From Robiginitomaculum sp. (GTDB taxonomy: Bacteria; Pseudomonadota; Alphaproteobacteria; Caulobacterales; Maricaulaceae): a stretch of 42,035 bases of DNA. Of the stretch, positions 24,949 to 33,450 are shown in pieces (position 1 is the stretch's first letter; each line of letters begins with the position of its first letter). The notes beneath the pieces are model-generated. The model had not been told where the DNA came from, ran no database searches, and saw only the letters and a program-made list of their open reading frames with translations. The stretch lies in the NCBI GenBank assembly GCA_021647375.1, contig JAKIUV010000013.1, positions 1 through 42,035 on the forward strand, read 5' to 3'. Both the position numbers and the translations under genes were made by a program.

Positions 24949-25116
24949 CTTCCCCCATTTTTCATGGGGGAAGTACCCCGCAGGGGGGATGGGGGCGCGC
25001 ACTCTTGTGCGCCTCGCAATATGAGTAGGCGACGAAGGTTCACAAGCGTGCAAAAGCACGCGCCCCCATCGCCTGCGCAAGAGCTTCGGCACTTCCCCCA
25101 TAAAAAATGGGGGAAG
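24949..25116. repeat. 168-bp palindromic element between gcvT and gcvH
   Basis: Both ends carry a 25-base mini-palindrome (24949-24973 and 25092-25116, CTTCCCCCAT...ATGGGGGAAG). The ends are also inverted relative to each other through GATGGGGGCGCG / CGCGCCCCCATC, while the centre holds a shorter hairpin, GCGTGC-AAAA-GCACGC. It looks like a MITE or REP-type element inserted in a transcribed operon. The gcvH ribosome site lies just downstream and is intact. Confidence 0.8.
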
Positions 25117-25154
25117 AAAAGAGCCGTTGACCCGCCATATTACATTCATAAATC

Positions 25155-26291
25155 TCACCCTCTATAAAAATTGTTGGGGACGAACGGTAGTTTTATGATT
25201 TTTGCGGGTTTGGTTTTGCCGCGTACAATCAAGTTTATCTCTGTACCGACTTTGCTATAACGCCGCTTCACATAGCCCATAGCAACCGGGCCGCCGACAC
25301 TGGGGCCAAAACCGCCGGACGTGATGACGCCGATGTCTTGGCCTTTGGCATTTTGAATGATGGTGCCTTCGCGGGCGGGGGCGCGGCCTTCCGGTTGGAT
25401 ACCGACACGGCGGCGCGGTGGGCGCTCGGCTATGTCTTTTTGCACGCGTTCAGCACCGAGGAAGCCGCCCTCTTCCCGGCGATGTTTCTGGATAGACCAG
25501 ATAAGCCCTGCCTCTATGGGTGAAGTAGTTGTATCAATATCGTGCCCATATAGACAAAGCCCGGCCTCTAGGCGCAAGCTATCGCGCGCACCTAGCCCGA
25601 TAAGTTCCACTTCCTCGTGGGATAAGAACAGCTCGCACATTTTCACCACATCCGTGTGCTTGACGGCTATTTCGTAGCCGTCCTCGCCCGTATAGCCAGA
25701 GCGAGAAATATGGCACCACATACCGTCCAAAGGCGCATCCAATGACGTCATAAACGGCATGGTTTTAGCTTCGGGTAAATATTGCGACACCACGTCCACG
25801 GCCTTCGGTCCTTGTAGGGAAATCAGAGACATATCATCGAGAATTTTTAACTTAAGTCCATCAGGTAAATGCGCTTCAATGTGGGCAAAGTCGGCGTCTT
25901 TACAACCAGCATTGACCACAATATAAATCCAATGTTGATGAGTTTCCAAACCAAGACGGCTAACCATCAAATCATCCAGAATACCGCCGTCTGTGTTCAG
26001 GAATTGGGTATAGCGTTGCTGGCCCGGCTCTAGTGATTTCACATCACACGGCACCAATGTTTCCAAAAATGCCGCCGCCGTTTCGAACGAACCATTATCG
26101 GCAATGATAAAAGCCTGCCCCATATGAGACACGTCAAACAATCCAGCATTCGCACGGCAATGTAGATGCTCTTTCATCACCCCGAGCGGATATTGCACAG
26201 GCATATCATAGCCCGCAAACGGCACCATTTTCGCGCCACCCGCAACATGGAAATCGTATAATTTGGTTTTCTGTATATCTTCATTAGCCAT
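25155..26291 (-). CDS. gcvT: Glycine cleavage system T protein (aminomethyltransferase)
   Basis: 378 residues from the ATG at 26291, chosen over a GTG 21 bases upstream because GGGTGAG precedes it and homologues begin near LYDFHVAGGAKMVPFAGYDMP. FDVSHMGQ, a QRYTQFLN-like motif, GLGARDSLRLEAGLCLYGHD and the C-terminal barrel (RRYSKVGTEI) are all present. It moves the methylene group from GcvH to tetrahydrofolate and releases ammonia. It is the first gene of the operon, directly downstream of the glycine riboswitch. Confidence 0.97.
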   Translation of the reverse strand: MANEDIQKTKLYDFHVAGGAKMVPFAGYDMPVQYPLGVMKEHLHCRANAGLFDVSHMGQAFIIADNGSFETAAAFLETLVPCDVKSLEPGQQRYTQFLNTDGGILDDLMVSRLGLETHQHWIYIVVNAGCKDADFAHIEAHLPDGLKLKILDDMSLISLQGPKAVDVVSQYLPEAKTMPFMTSLDAPLDGMWCHISRSGYTGEDGYEIAVKHTDVVKMCELFLSHEEVELIGLGARDSLRLEAGLCLYGHDIDTTTSPIEAGLIWSIQKHRREEGGFLGAERVQKDIAERPPRRRVGIQPEGRAPAREGTIIQNAKGQDIGVITSGGFGPSVGGPVAMGYVKRRYSKVGTEINLIVRGKTKPAKIIKLPFVPNNFYRG

Positions 26292-26347
26292 CTGACACTC
26301 ACCCAAAAACACTTGACCTCGGCCTTATGGCTTTGGCTCTGTGTCCC

Positions 26348-26539
26348 CGCTGTCGTCAGAAAATCGACCTGAGAGATTCACGAAAACCATAATGTCATTT
26401 ATGGTCGCTTACTCCTTCGGTGCAGGCATGTGGCCCGCTTTCCAGCGTGTAGAATTTCCCGACGGTCCATGGTGCCTGAGAGTTTCCGGGACGGTTGCTC
26501 CTTCGGCGGCGAAAAATACGCGCTCTCCCACTGGGAAAT
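26348..26539 (-). ncRNA. Tandem glycine riboswitch upstream of gcvT
   Basis: Read on the minus strand, both aptamers are visible. Aptamer 1 is closed by AUUUCCC/GGGAAAU and holds GGGAGAG, CCGAAGGAGCAA and CUCUCAGG. Aptamer 2 is closed by CGCUG/CAGCG and holds GGAAAGCG, CCGAAGGAGUAA and UCUCUCAGG. A short linker joins them, matching the known cooperative glycine riboswitch. In proteobacteria it usually turns on gcv expression when glycine is abundant. About 55 bases separate it from the gcvT start. I see no clear terminator there, so control may be translational. Confidence 0.96.
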
Positions 26540-26561
26540 ATGTGAGATTATCTGTAATGGG

Positions 26562-26578
26562 GATTCGCAGAGAGTCAA
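26562..26578 (-). promoter_or_regulatory. Two GANTC sites near the probable gcv promoter
   Basis: GATTC (26562-26566) and GAGTC (26572-26576) both match GANTC and are 10 bases apart. The second lies within TTGACT on the minus strand, a possible -35 for the gcv transcript, but a fitting -10 is uncertain. In CcrM-bearing bacteria, GcrA binds methylated GANTC near -10/-35 elements, so cell-cycle input is possible. Confidence 0.4.
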
Positions 26579-26696
26579 ATTAAAATAACGCATTTATCTC
26601 ATCCATTTATGGAGGTGTCGATCACGTGGGAAGTACAATGGTTTGTTTGATTGGGTCGGACTTGGTACGCGCACAGTCGAGACACTCGCCTATGAA

Positions 26697-26736
26697 AATG
26701 CCGGGCGATGTGGCGGGAAATTCCGGCGACGGCATT
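26697..26736 (-). terminator. Possible terminator after the FG-GAP/RTX gene
   Basis: An outer 7-bp stem (AATGCCG/CGGCATT) encloses a smaller GC-rich hairpin. On the minus strand it is followed by TTTTC only, so the U-run is short. It lies 30 bases past the stop of the large gene. The rest of 26580-26766 shows nothing that I can assign. Confidence 0.35.
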
Positions 26737-26766
26737 CCCGGATTTAAGAGGTAAACACCAAAACCC

Positions 26767-29406
26767 CTAAAGAAGCTCTGCAAACGTGTAATCCTGTACA
26801 GTAAATTCATAGCTGTAATCTCCATGATGTACATCAAAGCTCGCGTCTATGGCATCCTGCTGGAACGCAAGGTCATTTGTCGACCAGTCACCAACACTAT
26901 AAGGGCCGTCAACGCTGTCAAATAAATCTAACAGGTCTTCTACCGGATACTCAGTTAAATTCATAGTTTCTAGACCAGCCAAAATAGCGGTTTCCTGCGC
27001 AGAAATATTTGCTTCGGGAACCTCTAATATATCAGGCTCCGATACGGTCGAGCCCTTTTTATCTCCGGTCGGGTCAGCGCTTCCTAGTCTGAAAATAAAA
27101 TCATACATACTAATATCAGCGATATTGATGCCCACAAGTGTGGTTATGCCGTTGGCAGATTTGATCAAAACATCATCACCGGACTGGATAAAGTTAAGCT
27201 GGGCAAGATTGTAGACATCATCGCCAAACTCTATGTAATCAACGCCGATTTCAAAATCAAAGATAATATCATTTCCGGCACCGCCCATAATGACGAAAAT
27301 ATCTTCGCCGCCGCCACCGTAAAGATGATCATCACCTGCACCGCCTATAATATAATCCTTGCCGTCGCCCCCGTAAATATAATCAACGCTCGCACCGCCC
27401 GTAATATAATCCTCGCCGGTGCCGCCGTAAAGCTCATCGCTACCCTCTGCGCCAATTAAAATATCTACACCCGCACCGCCGTAAAGAACATCATCCCCGT
27501 CGCCGCCGTTCAGAAGATCGTCCCCCTGGCCGCCGTCCAGCATATCATTACCGCCGCCCGCAAACATATCATCATTGCCGTCTTCGCCGTAAAAATAATC
27601 ACTGCCGCCCAGACCATCTATGATGTCATCACCGTCACCACCGTAAACCACCTCACTACCGCTCGCGGCAAAATAGCTATCATTACCATTGGTCAGGGTT
27701 GCTACAAAGCGGCCAAATTCCGCCGAGCCGTAAATGATGTAGCTTTGACCTATCTGTGAAAGTCCGCCCACGTCAACGCCCGGAGAGCTTACCAATATGT
27801 CAGCAAATCCGTCGCCGTTAACATCGCCTGCACCTGAGACGGCGGTGCCGTTCTCATCGCCAGCATTTATGCCGCTAATGACGAACCCTTGTGTGCCGTT
27901 CAAAGCGCCTAAATCAAGATTGCCGTCAAATCCGGAATCGGAGCCGTAGATCACATAACTTTGGCCTGCCCTTGATCCCACTTCCGAGAACCCGCGCGGA
28001 GCGCCAACAATAAAATCAGCATACCCATCACCATTTATGTCGCCTGCGCCCGATACAGAGAACCCGGCAGTGGAGAATTGCGGGGCACTTATCACAAAGC
28101 CGTTACTGCCGTCCAGATCAGCAAGATCAAAACTACCGCCATATCCCGAAACCGTCCCGTAAACGATATAGGCTTGGCCGGGCGCCCTAACATCGTCTAG
28201 CACGGTACGCGGCGCACCAATGAGAATGTCATCAATACCGTCGCCGTTTATATCCCCGGCGTTCGATACTGAGGAACCGCTGCCGTCAATATTCGCGCCG
28301 GATCCATTGTCAGGTAGGCCGTTAATGACAAATCCGTTGGTGCCGTCAAGGCTGGCCAGATCAAAATTGTTTGCAAAGCCGTCGGTCGTACCAAAGACGA
28401 CATAAGTTTCCCCGGCGGTGCTACCCGGCTCTGCCGTGTCAGTTTGTTGCCCTGGCGCTCCAACCAAAATATCATCAATGCCGTCGCCGTTAACATCGCC
28501 AGCGGCAGATACCGAATACCCGGTTTGCGTATCGCTTGCCAGACCAGAAATAATAAACCCGTTACTGCCGTCCAAAGCATCTAAAAACAAATTTGGGTAA
28601 TGTGCGGCGCTTGAGCCAAACACCACATAAGCTTCGCCCGCATTCATACCGTTTACATCGACATTGGAACCGCCGACGAGAATATCGGCAAACCCGTCTG
28701 CGTTAATATCCCCCGCACCGGAAACCGAAATCCCGGTTTGGTCATTTGCATTGGTTCCGTACAGTATAAACCCGTTTGTGCCGTCAAGACTGTTGAGGTC
28801 GAAATTACCAGTATAGCCATCCGCGCCACCGAAGATAACGTAGCTATCGCCCGAGTTTGAGAATGCGCCCGGCGCACCGATTATAAAATCGGCGAACCCG
28901 TCCCCGTTCACATCACCAAGCCCCGATACAGATGTACCCAGCCTATCACCAGCGGCTAGCCCGTTAATCACAAAGCCGTTAGTGCCGTCCAAACCGCTTA
29001 GGCTTATATCTGTACCAGACCCTATATCTGAGCCAAATATGACATAGACTTGACCGGAATCCGTATTGCCATTGGTGTCGGCACCTCTGGCGCCGATGAT
29101 AAAGTCATCTATGCCGTCGCCGTTTATATCACCTGCATTTGAGACGGCGTCCCCGTTGGCGTTAAATGCGCCATTGCCAGTTGCACCAAAGCCGGTAATG
29201 GAAAATCCGTTGCCATTACCAAGAGAGCCAAGATCAAAACGGGCGGACGGAGCTTGTACTATGATGATCGATTGCGCGGTATTCACAACAGGCTTTAAAG
29301 TGTTCAGCCCCGCACCCTCCAAACCAAAACCCCAAGATAGGGCGGTATCCAAAATGTTTTCAAGGCCAGTTTGTAAGCCAATGTATTGCTTTGTAAACAA
29401 CGCCAT
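26767..29406 (-). CDS. Secreted FG-GAP beta-propeller protein with RTX calcium-binding repeats
   Basis: 879 residues. Seven FG-GAP/integrin-alpha-like repeats (about residues 85-570, 65-80 each) share the calcium loop D-x-N-x-D-G-x-x-D followed by I(I/L)VGAP and Y-V-I-x-G. Seven copies would close a full propeller. Next come about 13 RTX nonapeptides (GGxGxDxxx, about 590-720) and a non-repetitive acidic C-terminus ending FAELL, as in type I secretion substrates. There is no N-terminal signal peptide. GAGG lies 8 bases before the ATG. It is expected to be exported and folded by calcium outside the cell, as an adhesin or S-layer-like protein. No ABC exporter, HlyD or TolC gene is in the window. 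Confidence 0.9.
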   Translation of the reverse strand: MALFTKQYIGLQTGLENILDTALSWGFGLEGAGLNTLKPVVNTAQSIIIVQAPSARFDLGSLGNGNGFSITGFGATGNGAFNANGDAVSNAGDINGDGIDDFIIGARGADTNGNTDSGQVYVIFGSDIGSGTDISLSGLDGTNGFVINGLAAGDRLGTSVSGLGDVNGDGFADFIIGAPGAFSNSGDSYVIFGGADGYTGNFDLNSLDGTNGFILYGTNANDQTGISVSGAGDINADGFADILVGGSNVDVNGMNAGEAYVVFGSSAAHYPNLFLDALDGSNGFIISGLASDTQTGYSVSAAGDVNGDGIDDILVGAPGQQTDTAEPGSTAGETYVVFGTTDGFANNFDLASLDGTNGFVINGLPDNGSGANIDGSGSSVSNAGDINGDGIDDILIGAPRTVLDDVRAPGQAYIVYGTVSGYGGSFDLADLDGSNGFVISAPQFSTAGFSVSGAGDINGDGYADFIVGAPRGFSEVGSRAGQSYVIYGSDSGFDGNLDLGALNGTQGFVISGINAGDENGTAVSGAGDVNGDGFADILVSSPGVDVGGLSQIGQSYIIYGSAEFGRFVATLTNGNDSYFAASGSEVVYGGDGDDIIDGLGGSDYFYGEDGNDDMFAGGGNDMLDGGQGDDLLNGGDGDDVLYGGAGVDILIGAEGSDELYGGTGEDYITGGASVDYIYGGDGKDYIIGGAGDDHLYGGGGEDIFVIMGGAGNDIIFDFEIGVDYIEFGDDVYNLAQLNFIQSGDDVLIKSANGITTLVGINIADISMYDFIFRLGSADPTGDKKGSTVSEPDILEVPEANISAQETAILAGLETMNLTEYPVEDLLDLFDSVDGPYSVGDWSTNDLAFQQDAIDASFDVHHGDYSYEFTVQDYTFAELL

Positions 29407-29586
29407 ATATAGTTCCTCGCAGAGTGGTTCAATACGGAGTTAAATGCAATTTATGTGCCAAATTGGGGGTAATTATGTGAAACCTGCCTAGCCAACGGGC
29501 TGGGAAAACCAGTCAAATGGATATAATTTATCAGGGAAGGCTCTAAAAATAACTGTGTTGCGCATTTTTGGCTTGGGGTTTAGGCT

Positions 29587-30276
29587 ATGGTCATGAGAAA
29601 TTATTGTATCTTGCCTTCGCCGATTGTTAGTTTGCCCGTTGTGGGCAATGTTGTGGGTGGGGATGACCGTTTCCCTGTGCGGCGGATTTATTGTGTGGGG
29701 CGCAATTATGCGGATCATGTGACGGAGATGGGCGGGGATCCGAACCGTTCTACGCCGATATTTTTCACCAAATCCCGCGAGACTATTGTGCAGTCGGGGG
29801 CGACTATCTCCTATCCGCCTTTGACCGAAAACTTGCATTTTGAGGTGGAATTGGTTGTGGCTATTGCCGGGAATATAGATGGCAAGACCGAGGTTTTTGG
29901 CTATGGCGTCGGCCTAGATATGACCCGGCGCGACATGCAAGCTGCGGCCAAGAAAGGCGGGAAGCCTTGGGACATGGCCAAGAATTTTGAGGATAGTGCG
30001 CCGTGTTCTGCCATTATGAAGGCGAGCGCCGCGCCGGATATTTCCGCCGCCGCTATAACGCTGACCAATGAGGGCGTGGTCAAACAAAGCTCGACCCTCG
30101 ACAAAATGATTTGGTCGGTGGACGAAATCATTGCACACCTCAATAAAACCGTGCCTTTGGCTGCGGGGGATTTGATCTATACGGGCACGCCCGAAGGTGT
30201 GGGGTCTGTGGTGGCGGGCGAGACACTCGTCGGCACTATTGACGGCTTACCAGAGATTAAAGTTACCTATGCCTGA
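29587..30276 (+). CDS. Fumarylacetoacetate hydrolase family protein (fumarylpyruvate-hydrolase type)
   Basis: 229 residues, the short FAH form. RIYCVGRNYADHV, FTKSRETIV, the metal-binding HFEVELVV pair of glutamates and LIYTGTPEGVGSV are characteristic. Full-length tyrosine-pathway FAH is over 400 residues, so this size fits better with fumarylpyruvate hydrolase or a related diketoacid hydrolase. The stop overlaps the start of the following GST gene by 8 bases, so they form one operon. The start at 29587 could also be the ATG two codons later. Confidence 0.88.
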   Translation: MVMRNYCILPSPIVSLPVVGNVVGGDDRFPVRRIYCVGRNYADHVTEMGGDPNRSTPIFFTKSRETIVQSGATISYPPLTENLHFEVELVVAIAGNIDGKTEVFGYGVGLDMTRRDMQAAAKKGGKPWDMAKNFEDSAPCSAIMKASAAPDISAAAITLTNEGVVKQSSTLDKMIWSVDEIIAHLNKTVPLAAGDLIYTGTPEGVGSVVAGETLVGTIDGLPEIKVTYA

Positions 30277-30925
30277 GTATGTTCTGCACAATTATTTTCG
30301 CTCGACCACGTCTTTGCGGGTGCGGGTAGCGCTGAATTTAAAAGGGCTGGATTATGAATACGTGTCCTATGCCTTGCTTGATAAAGACCACAAATCTGCG
30401 GCCTATCTCAAGCTCAACCCCCAAGGCTTGGTGCCAGCTTTGGAGATTAAGGATGCGGCAGTTCTCACCCAATCCATGGCTATCCTTGAATATCTCGACG
30501 AGGAACATCCTGAACCGCCATTATTGCCAAGGGATGCATTAGGCCGGGCGCGAGTACGGGCGCTCTCCCAAATCATTGCCGTGGACATTCACCCAATCAA
30601 TAATCTACGCATATTGCAATATTTGGAGACCGAATTTGGTGCAGATGGTGCGGCCAAAAAAGCCTGGTTCCAGGAGTGGGCGCACGCAGGCATGGCCGCA
30701 CTGGAAACCCGGTTGGCCAATGAACCCGAGACCGGAAAGTTTTGCCACGGCGACAGCCCGACTATGGCTGATATTTGCCTATACGCGCAAATGTTCAATA
30801 ATGAGAGATTTGATATGGACATGGACGCTTATCCGACCATATTGGAAATCTATCATCAATGTGGGCAAATGAAAGCGTTTAAGGACGCCGAACCTCTCCA
30901 ACAACCTGATGCACCAAACCAGTAA
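30269..30925 (+). CDS. Zeta-class GST, maleylacetoacetate/maleylpyruvate isomerase
   Basis: 218 residues. FRSTTSLRVRVALNLKG contains the zeta-class catalytic position (usually SSCS-WRVRIAL), here STTS. AAYLKLNPQGLVPALE and the glutathione-binding QSMAILEYLDE follow, and the all-helical C-domain ends in QQPDAP, the usual tail. The enzyme isomerises the cis double bond of maleyl ketoacids with glutathione. Coupled with the short FAH-family gene, it suggests the last two steps of a gentisate- or homogentisate-type ring-cleavage pathway. No dioxygenase is present in this window. Confidence 0.88.
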   Translation: MPEYVLHNYFRSTTSLRVRVALNLKGLDYEYVSYALLDKDHKSAAYLKLNPQGLVPALEIKDAAVLTQSMAILEYLDEEHPEPPLLPRDALGRARVRALSQIIAVDIHPINNLRILQYLETEFGADGAAKKAWFQEWAHAGMAALETRLANEPETGKFCHGDSPTMADICLYAQMFNNERFDMDMDAYPTILEIYHQCGQMKAFKDAEPLQQPDAPNQ

Positions 30926-30938
30926 GGACACAGCCGTT

Positions 30939-32063
30939 ATGCTCAAAAAAATATTCTTCGCGACCTTATTTGTTATAGTACTTGGCCTCGCCTATCTGAC
31001 CTTGTGGCCAGTACCCATAAACCCGGTTGCATGGAACGCACCTAAAAATGCCGGCTATGTGGGGCAGTTTGCGCCGAATATGAAATTGGCGAATTTGGAC
31101 ACTCTCGCTATAGGCGACCAGCACGGCCCTGAAGATGTAGCTGCCCGTGTCGAGGGTGCTATTATGTACATCTATACTTCCACCCAAAGCGGCGACATTA
31201 TCCGCATCGACCCCGTGGCGGGTACACACGAGATAATTGCCAATACGGGCGGCGTGGCGCTTGGCCTGCAATTCGCGCCCCCCGGTATATTGGGTGGTAA
31301 TTTGATTGTCGCGGATGCCCATAAAGGTTTGCTCAGTATTGACGACAATGGTGCTGTTAGCGTCCTGACAGATAAAACTGATGAGAGTAGCCCAATTCTG
31401 TATGCAGACGAGCTAGACATCGCGGCGGACGGCAAAATATATTTCTCGGATGCGTCGACAAAATTCGGTGCCGAAGCGGCAGGCTCCACTTTGGCTGGTT
31501 CACTTTTGGAATTAATGGAACACGGCAAGACCGGGCGCATACTCGTCTATAATCCCGCCGATAAAACCACCAAAACCGTGGTGGACAATTTAAGTTTCCC
31601 CAATGGTGTGGCTATGTGCCCGGACGATGCCTGCATTTTGTTTGCCGAAACCGGGACATATTCTATCAAACGGCATTGGCTCACGGGTGGTAAGGCGGGC
31701 GCCACCGATACGGTAATAGATAATCTACCTGGCTTTCCCGACAACCTGAATAAAGGCCAAGACGGGCGCTACTGGATTGGCCTTACCAGTCCGCGCTCCG
31801 AAGCTTTGGACAATTTGTCCGCCAAACCATTTATGCGCAAATTGGTACAGCGCCTGCCCGCTTCCATGCGCCCGAAGGCCGTCAATTACGGCTTTGTATT
31901 CGCCATCGACATGAACGGCAAAGTGCTGGCACAATACCAAGACCCGTCGGGCGGGTATCCGCTGACAACGGGCGGAACCGAGCCTGGTGATGGCTGGCTC
32001 TATATTGGTTCCTTAGGCGCAGATGTGTTAGGCCGCAAAGATTTGCGCGGTGAAACATTTTAA
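30939..32063 (+). CDS. SMP-30/strictosidine-synthase-like membrane-anchored protein
   Basis: 374 residues from the ATG at 30939 (AAGGAC upstream); an ATG 30 bases earlier is possible. An N-terminal membrane anchor (about 3-22) precedes a six-bladed propeller of the SMP-30/strictosidine synthase group: GPEDVAARVEGAIMYIYT, YADELDIAADGKIYFSDAS, FPNGVAMCPDDACILFAET and LPGFPDNLNKGQDGRYWIGL. Mammalian relatives act as paraoxonase-like arylesterases. Here a periplasmic lactonase or esterase is plausible, but no substrate can be read. Its start lies inside the end of the GST gene or 13 bases after it, so it is probably co-transcribed. Confidence 0.85.
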   Translation: MLKKIFFATLFVIVLGLAYLTLWPVPINPVAWNAPKNAGYVGQFAPNMKLANLDTLAIGDQHGPEDVAARVEGAIMYIYTSTQSGDIIRIDPVAGTHEIIANTGGVALGLQFAPPGILGGNLIVADAHKGLLSIDDNGAVSVLTDKTDESSPILYADELDIAADGKIYFSDASTKFGAEAAGSTLAGSLLELMEHGKTGRILVYNPADKTTKTVVDNLSFPNGVAMCPDDACILFAETGTYSIKRHWLTGGKAGATDTVIDNLPGFPDNLNKGQDGRYWIGLTSPRSEALDNLSAKPFMRKLVQRLPASMRPKAVNYGFVFAIDMNGKVLAQYQDPSGGYPLTTGGTEPGDGWLYIGSLGADVLGRKDLRGETF

Positions 32064-32133
32064 GTTTTTGCCACCATCCCTTTTCTTTTTGGGGAGCATT
32101 CTATCATAACGCAATAAATCGGGAGTTTGGGAT

Positions 32134-33450
32134 ATGCGAATAAGTAAAATTTGGAAAATCTGTGTCTTGGGCATGGTGGCCTTGGTCTTGCAAGCTTGTA
32201 GCTCTATGCCCGATAGTGCGCCGCAAAATACAGGCAATACTGAGCATGTAAAAACCCAAATTCCGCCGCCATTCGCTATTACTACGCAGTCCCTGCGCAC
32301 GGAGCGTATTGACCGTGTTTTGGCTGAACTGGTGAGCGAGAATATTGTTCCCGGTCTTTCTGTTTTGATTTATGAAGGCGAAACAGAGACCTATTACGGC
32401 GCGGCGGGGCATTCGGACATAGACGCCAAGATACCGCTAAAGCGTTCCGATGTTGGGCGTTATTATTCCATGACCAAGCCGGTTGTCGGCGTGGCCATGA
32501 TGATGCTTTATGAACAGGGCAAGTTTAAACTGGACGACCCGCTAAGCAAATATCTGCCGGAATATGCCAATATGAAAGTCTATGTCGGAGAAAACCCGGT
32601 CGGCACTCTGAAGCTGGAAGCCGCCAAACGCGCTATAACCATCCGCGACCTTATGCGCCATACTTCCGGATTGGCTTACGGCTTTGCCCCAACCCCCATT
32701 GACACCCTGTATAACGAAACTGGCGTCTTGTCCTTTGACCGCAATCTGGAACAATTCTCCCAAAAGTTGGCCGCTATGCCTTTGCTGTACCAGCCTGGAA
32801 CCCAATTTAATTACAGTGTCTCCACCGATGTGCAGGGGCGGCTGGTCGAGTTGTTTTCCGAGCAAACACTGGGGGATTTTCTAAAGGAAAATATCTTCAA
32901 ACCACTGGGCATGACCCATACTGGTTTTTCGGTGAAAGCATCCGACCGAGCCAAATTCGGACCCGTGTACCAGCACGGCAAAACCGGATTATCCCCCTTG
33001 CGAGACGGCAGTCCAAAACTGCCGCTCGGCATGGATGTGGACAGACCGTTTCTCACAGACGTAGCCTTTGAAAGCGGCGGCAGCGGGCTGGTATCCACCA
33101 TTGACGATTATGCCAAATTTGCGCTTATGCTACAGCGAAATGACGGCACATTAATCAAGCCCGCCACACTGGCTATGATGCGCAAAGATCAGTTGGGCGA
33201 CATGCCAAAGGGACATCTTGGTGCTGGCACCAGCTTCGGGCTGAATTTTGCCGTGAAAACCACACCAAAAGGCACTGGCGAATACCCCGTACCCAAAGGC
33301 ACGTTTTACTGGGGCGGCATGGCCGGCACGGCGTTCTTTATTGACGACAAAAACGATTTGACTTTCATCATGCATATGCAGGTATTTAGTCGTAATAATA
33401 CAAATATCCGCGCACGCATGGCCAAAGCCATTTACGGAAATACACCATGA
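32134..33450 (+). CDS. Beta-lactamase-family serine hydrolase, lipoprotein
   Basis: 438 residues with a lipoprotein signal ending LVLQAC (Cys22). The class C/EstB-type active site has Ser112 and Lys115 in YYSMTKPVVG, and a Tyr motif, FNYSVSTDVQGRLVE. The C-terminal GGSGLVSTIDDYAKFALML and a late GMAGTAFFID strand are also typical. Such proteins hydrolyse esters, peptides or cell-wall amides more often than antibiotics, so resistance should not be assumed. GGGAG precedes the ATG. It overlaps the next GST gene by 4 bases (ATGA). Confidence 0.9.
   Translation: MRISKIWKICVLGMVALVLQACSSMPDSAPQNTGNTEHVKTQIPPPFAITTQSLRTERIDRVLAELVSENIVPGLSVLIYEGETETYYGAAGHSDIDAKIPLKRSDVGRYYSMTKPVVGVAMMMLYEQGKFKLDDPLSKYLPEYANMKVYVGENPVGTLKLEAAKRAITIRDLMRHTSGLAYGFAPTPIDTLYNETGVLSFDRNLEQFSQKLAAMPLLYQPGTQFNYSVSTDVQGRLVELFSEQTLGDFLKENIFKPLGMTHTGFSVKASDRAKFGPVYQHGKTGLSPLRDGSPKLPLGMDVDRPFLTDVAFESGGSGLVSTIDDYAKFALMLQRNDGTLIKPATLAMMRKDQLGDMPKGHLGAGTSFGLNFAVKTTPKGTGEYPVPKGTFYWGGMAGTAFFIDDKNDLTFIMHMQVFSRNNTNIRARMAKAIYGNTP

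Noticed and set aside
26292..26312. GTG start for gcvT 21 bases upstream
   Set aside because: The ATG at 26291 has a GGGTGAG site before it and matches the usual start of the family; the GTG has none.
29066..29443. 125-codon plus-strand frame at the 5' end of the FG-GAP/RTX gene
   Set aside because: Proline/serine-rich mirror of the FG-GAP calcium loops, with no start signals.
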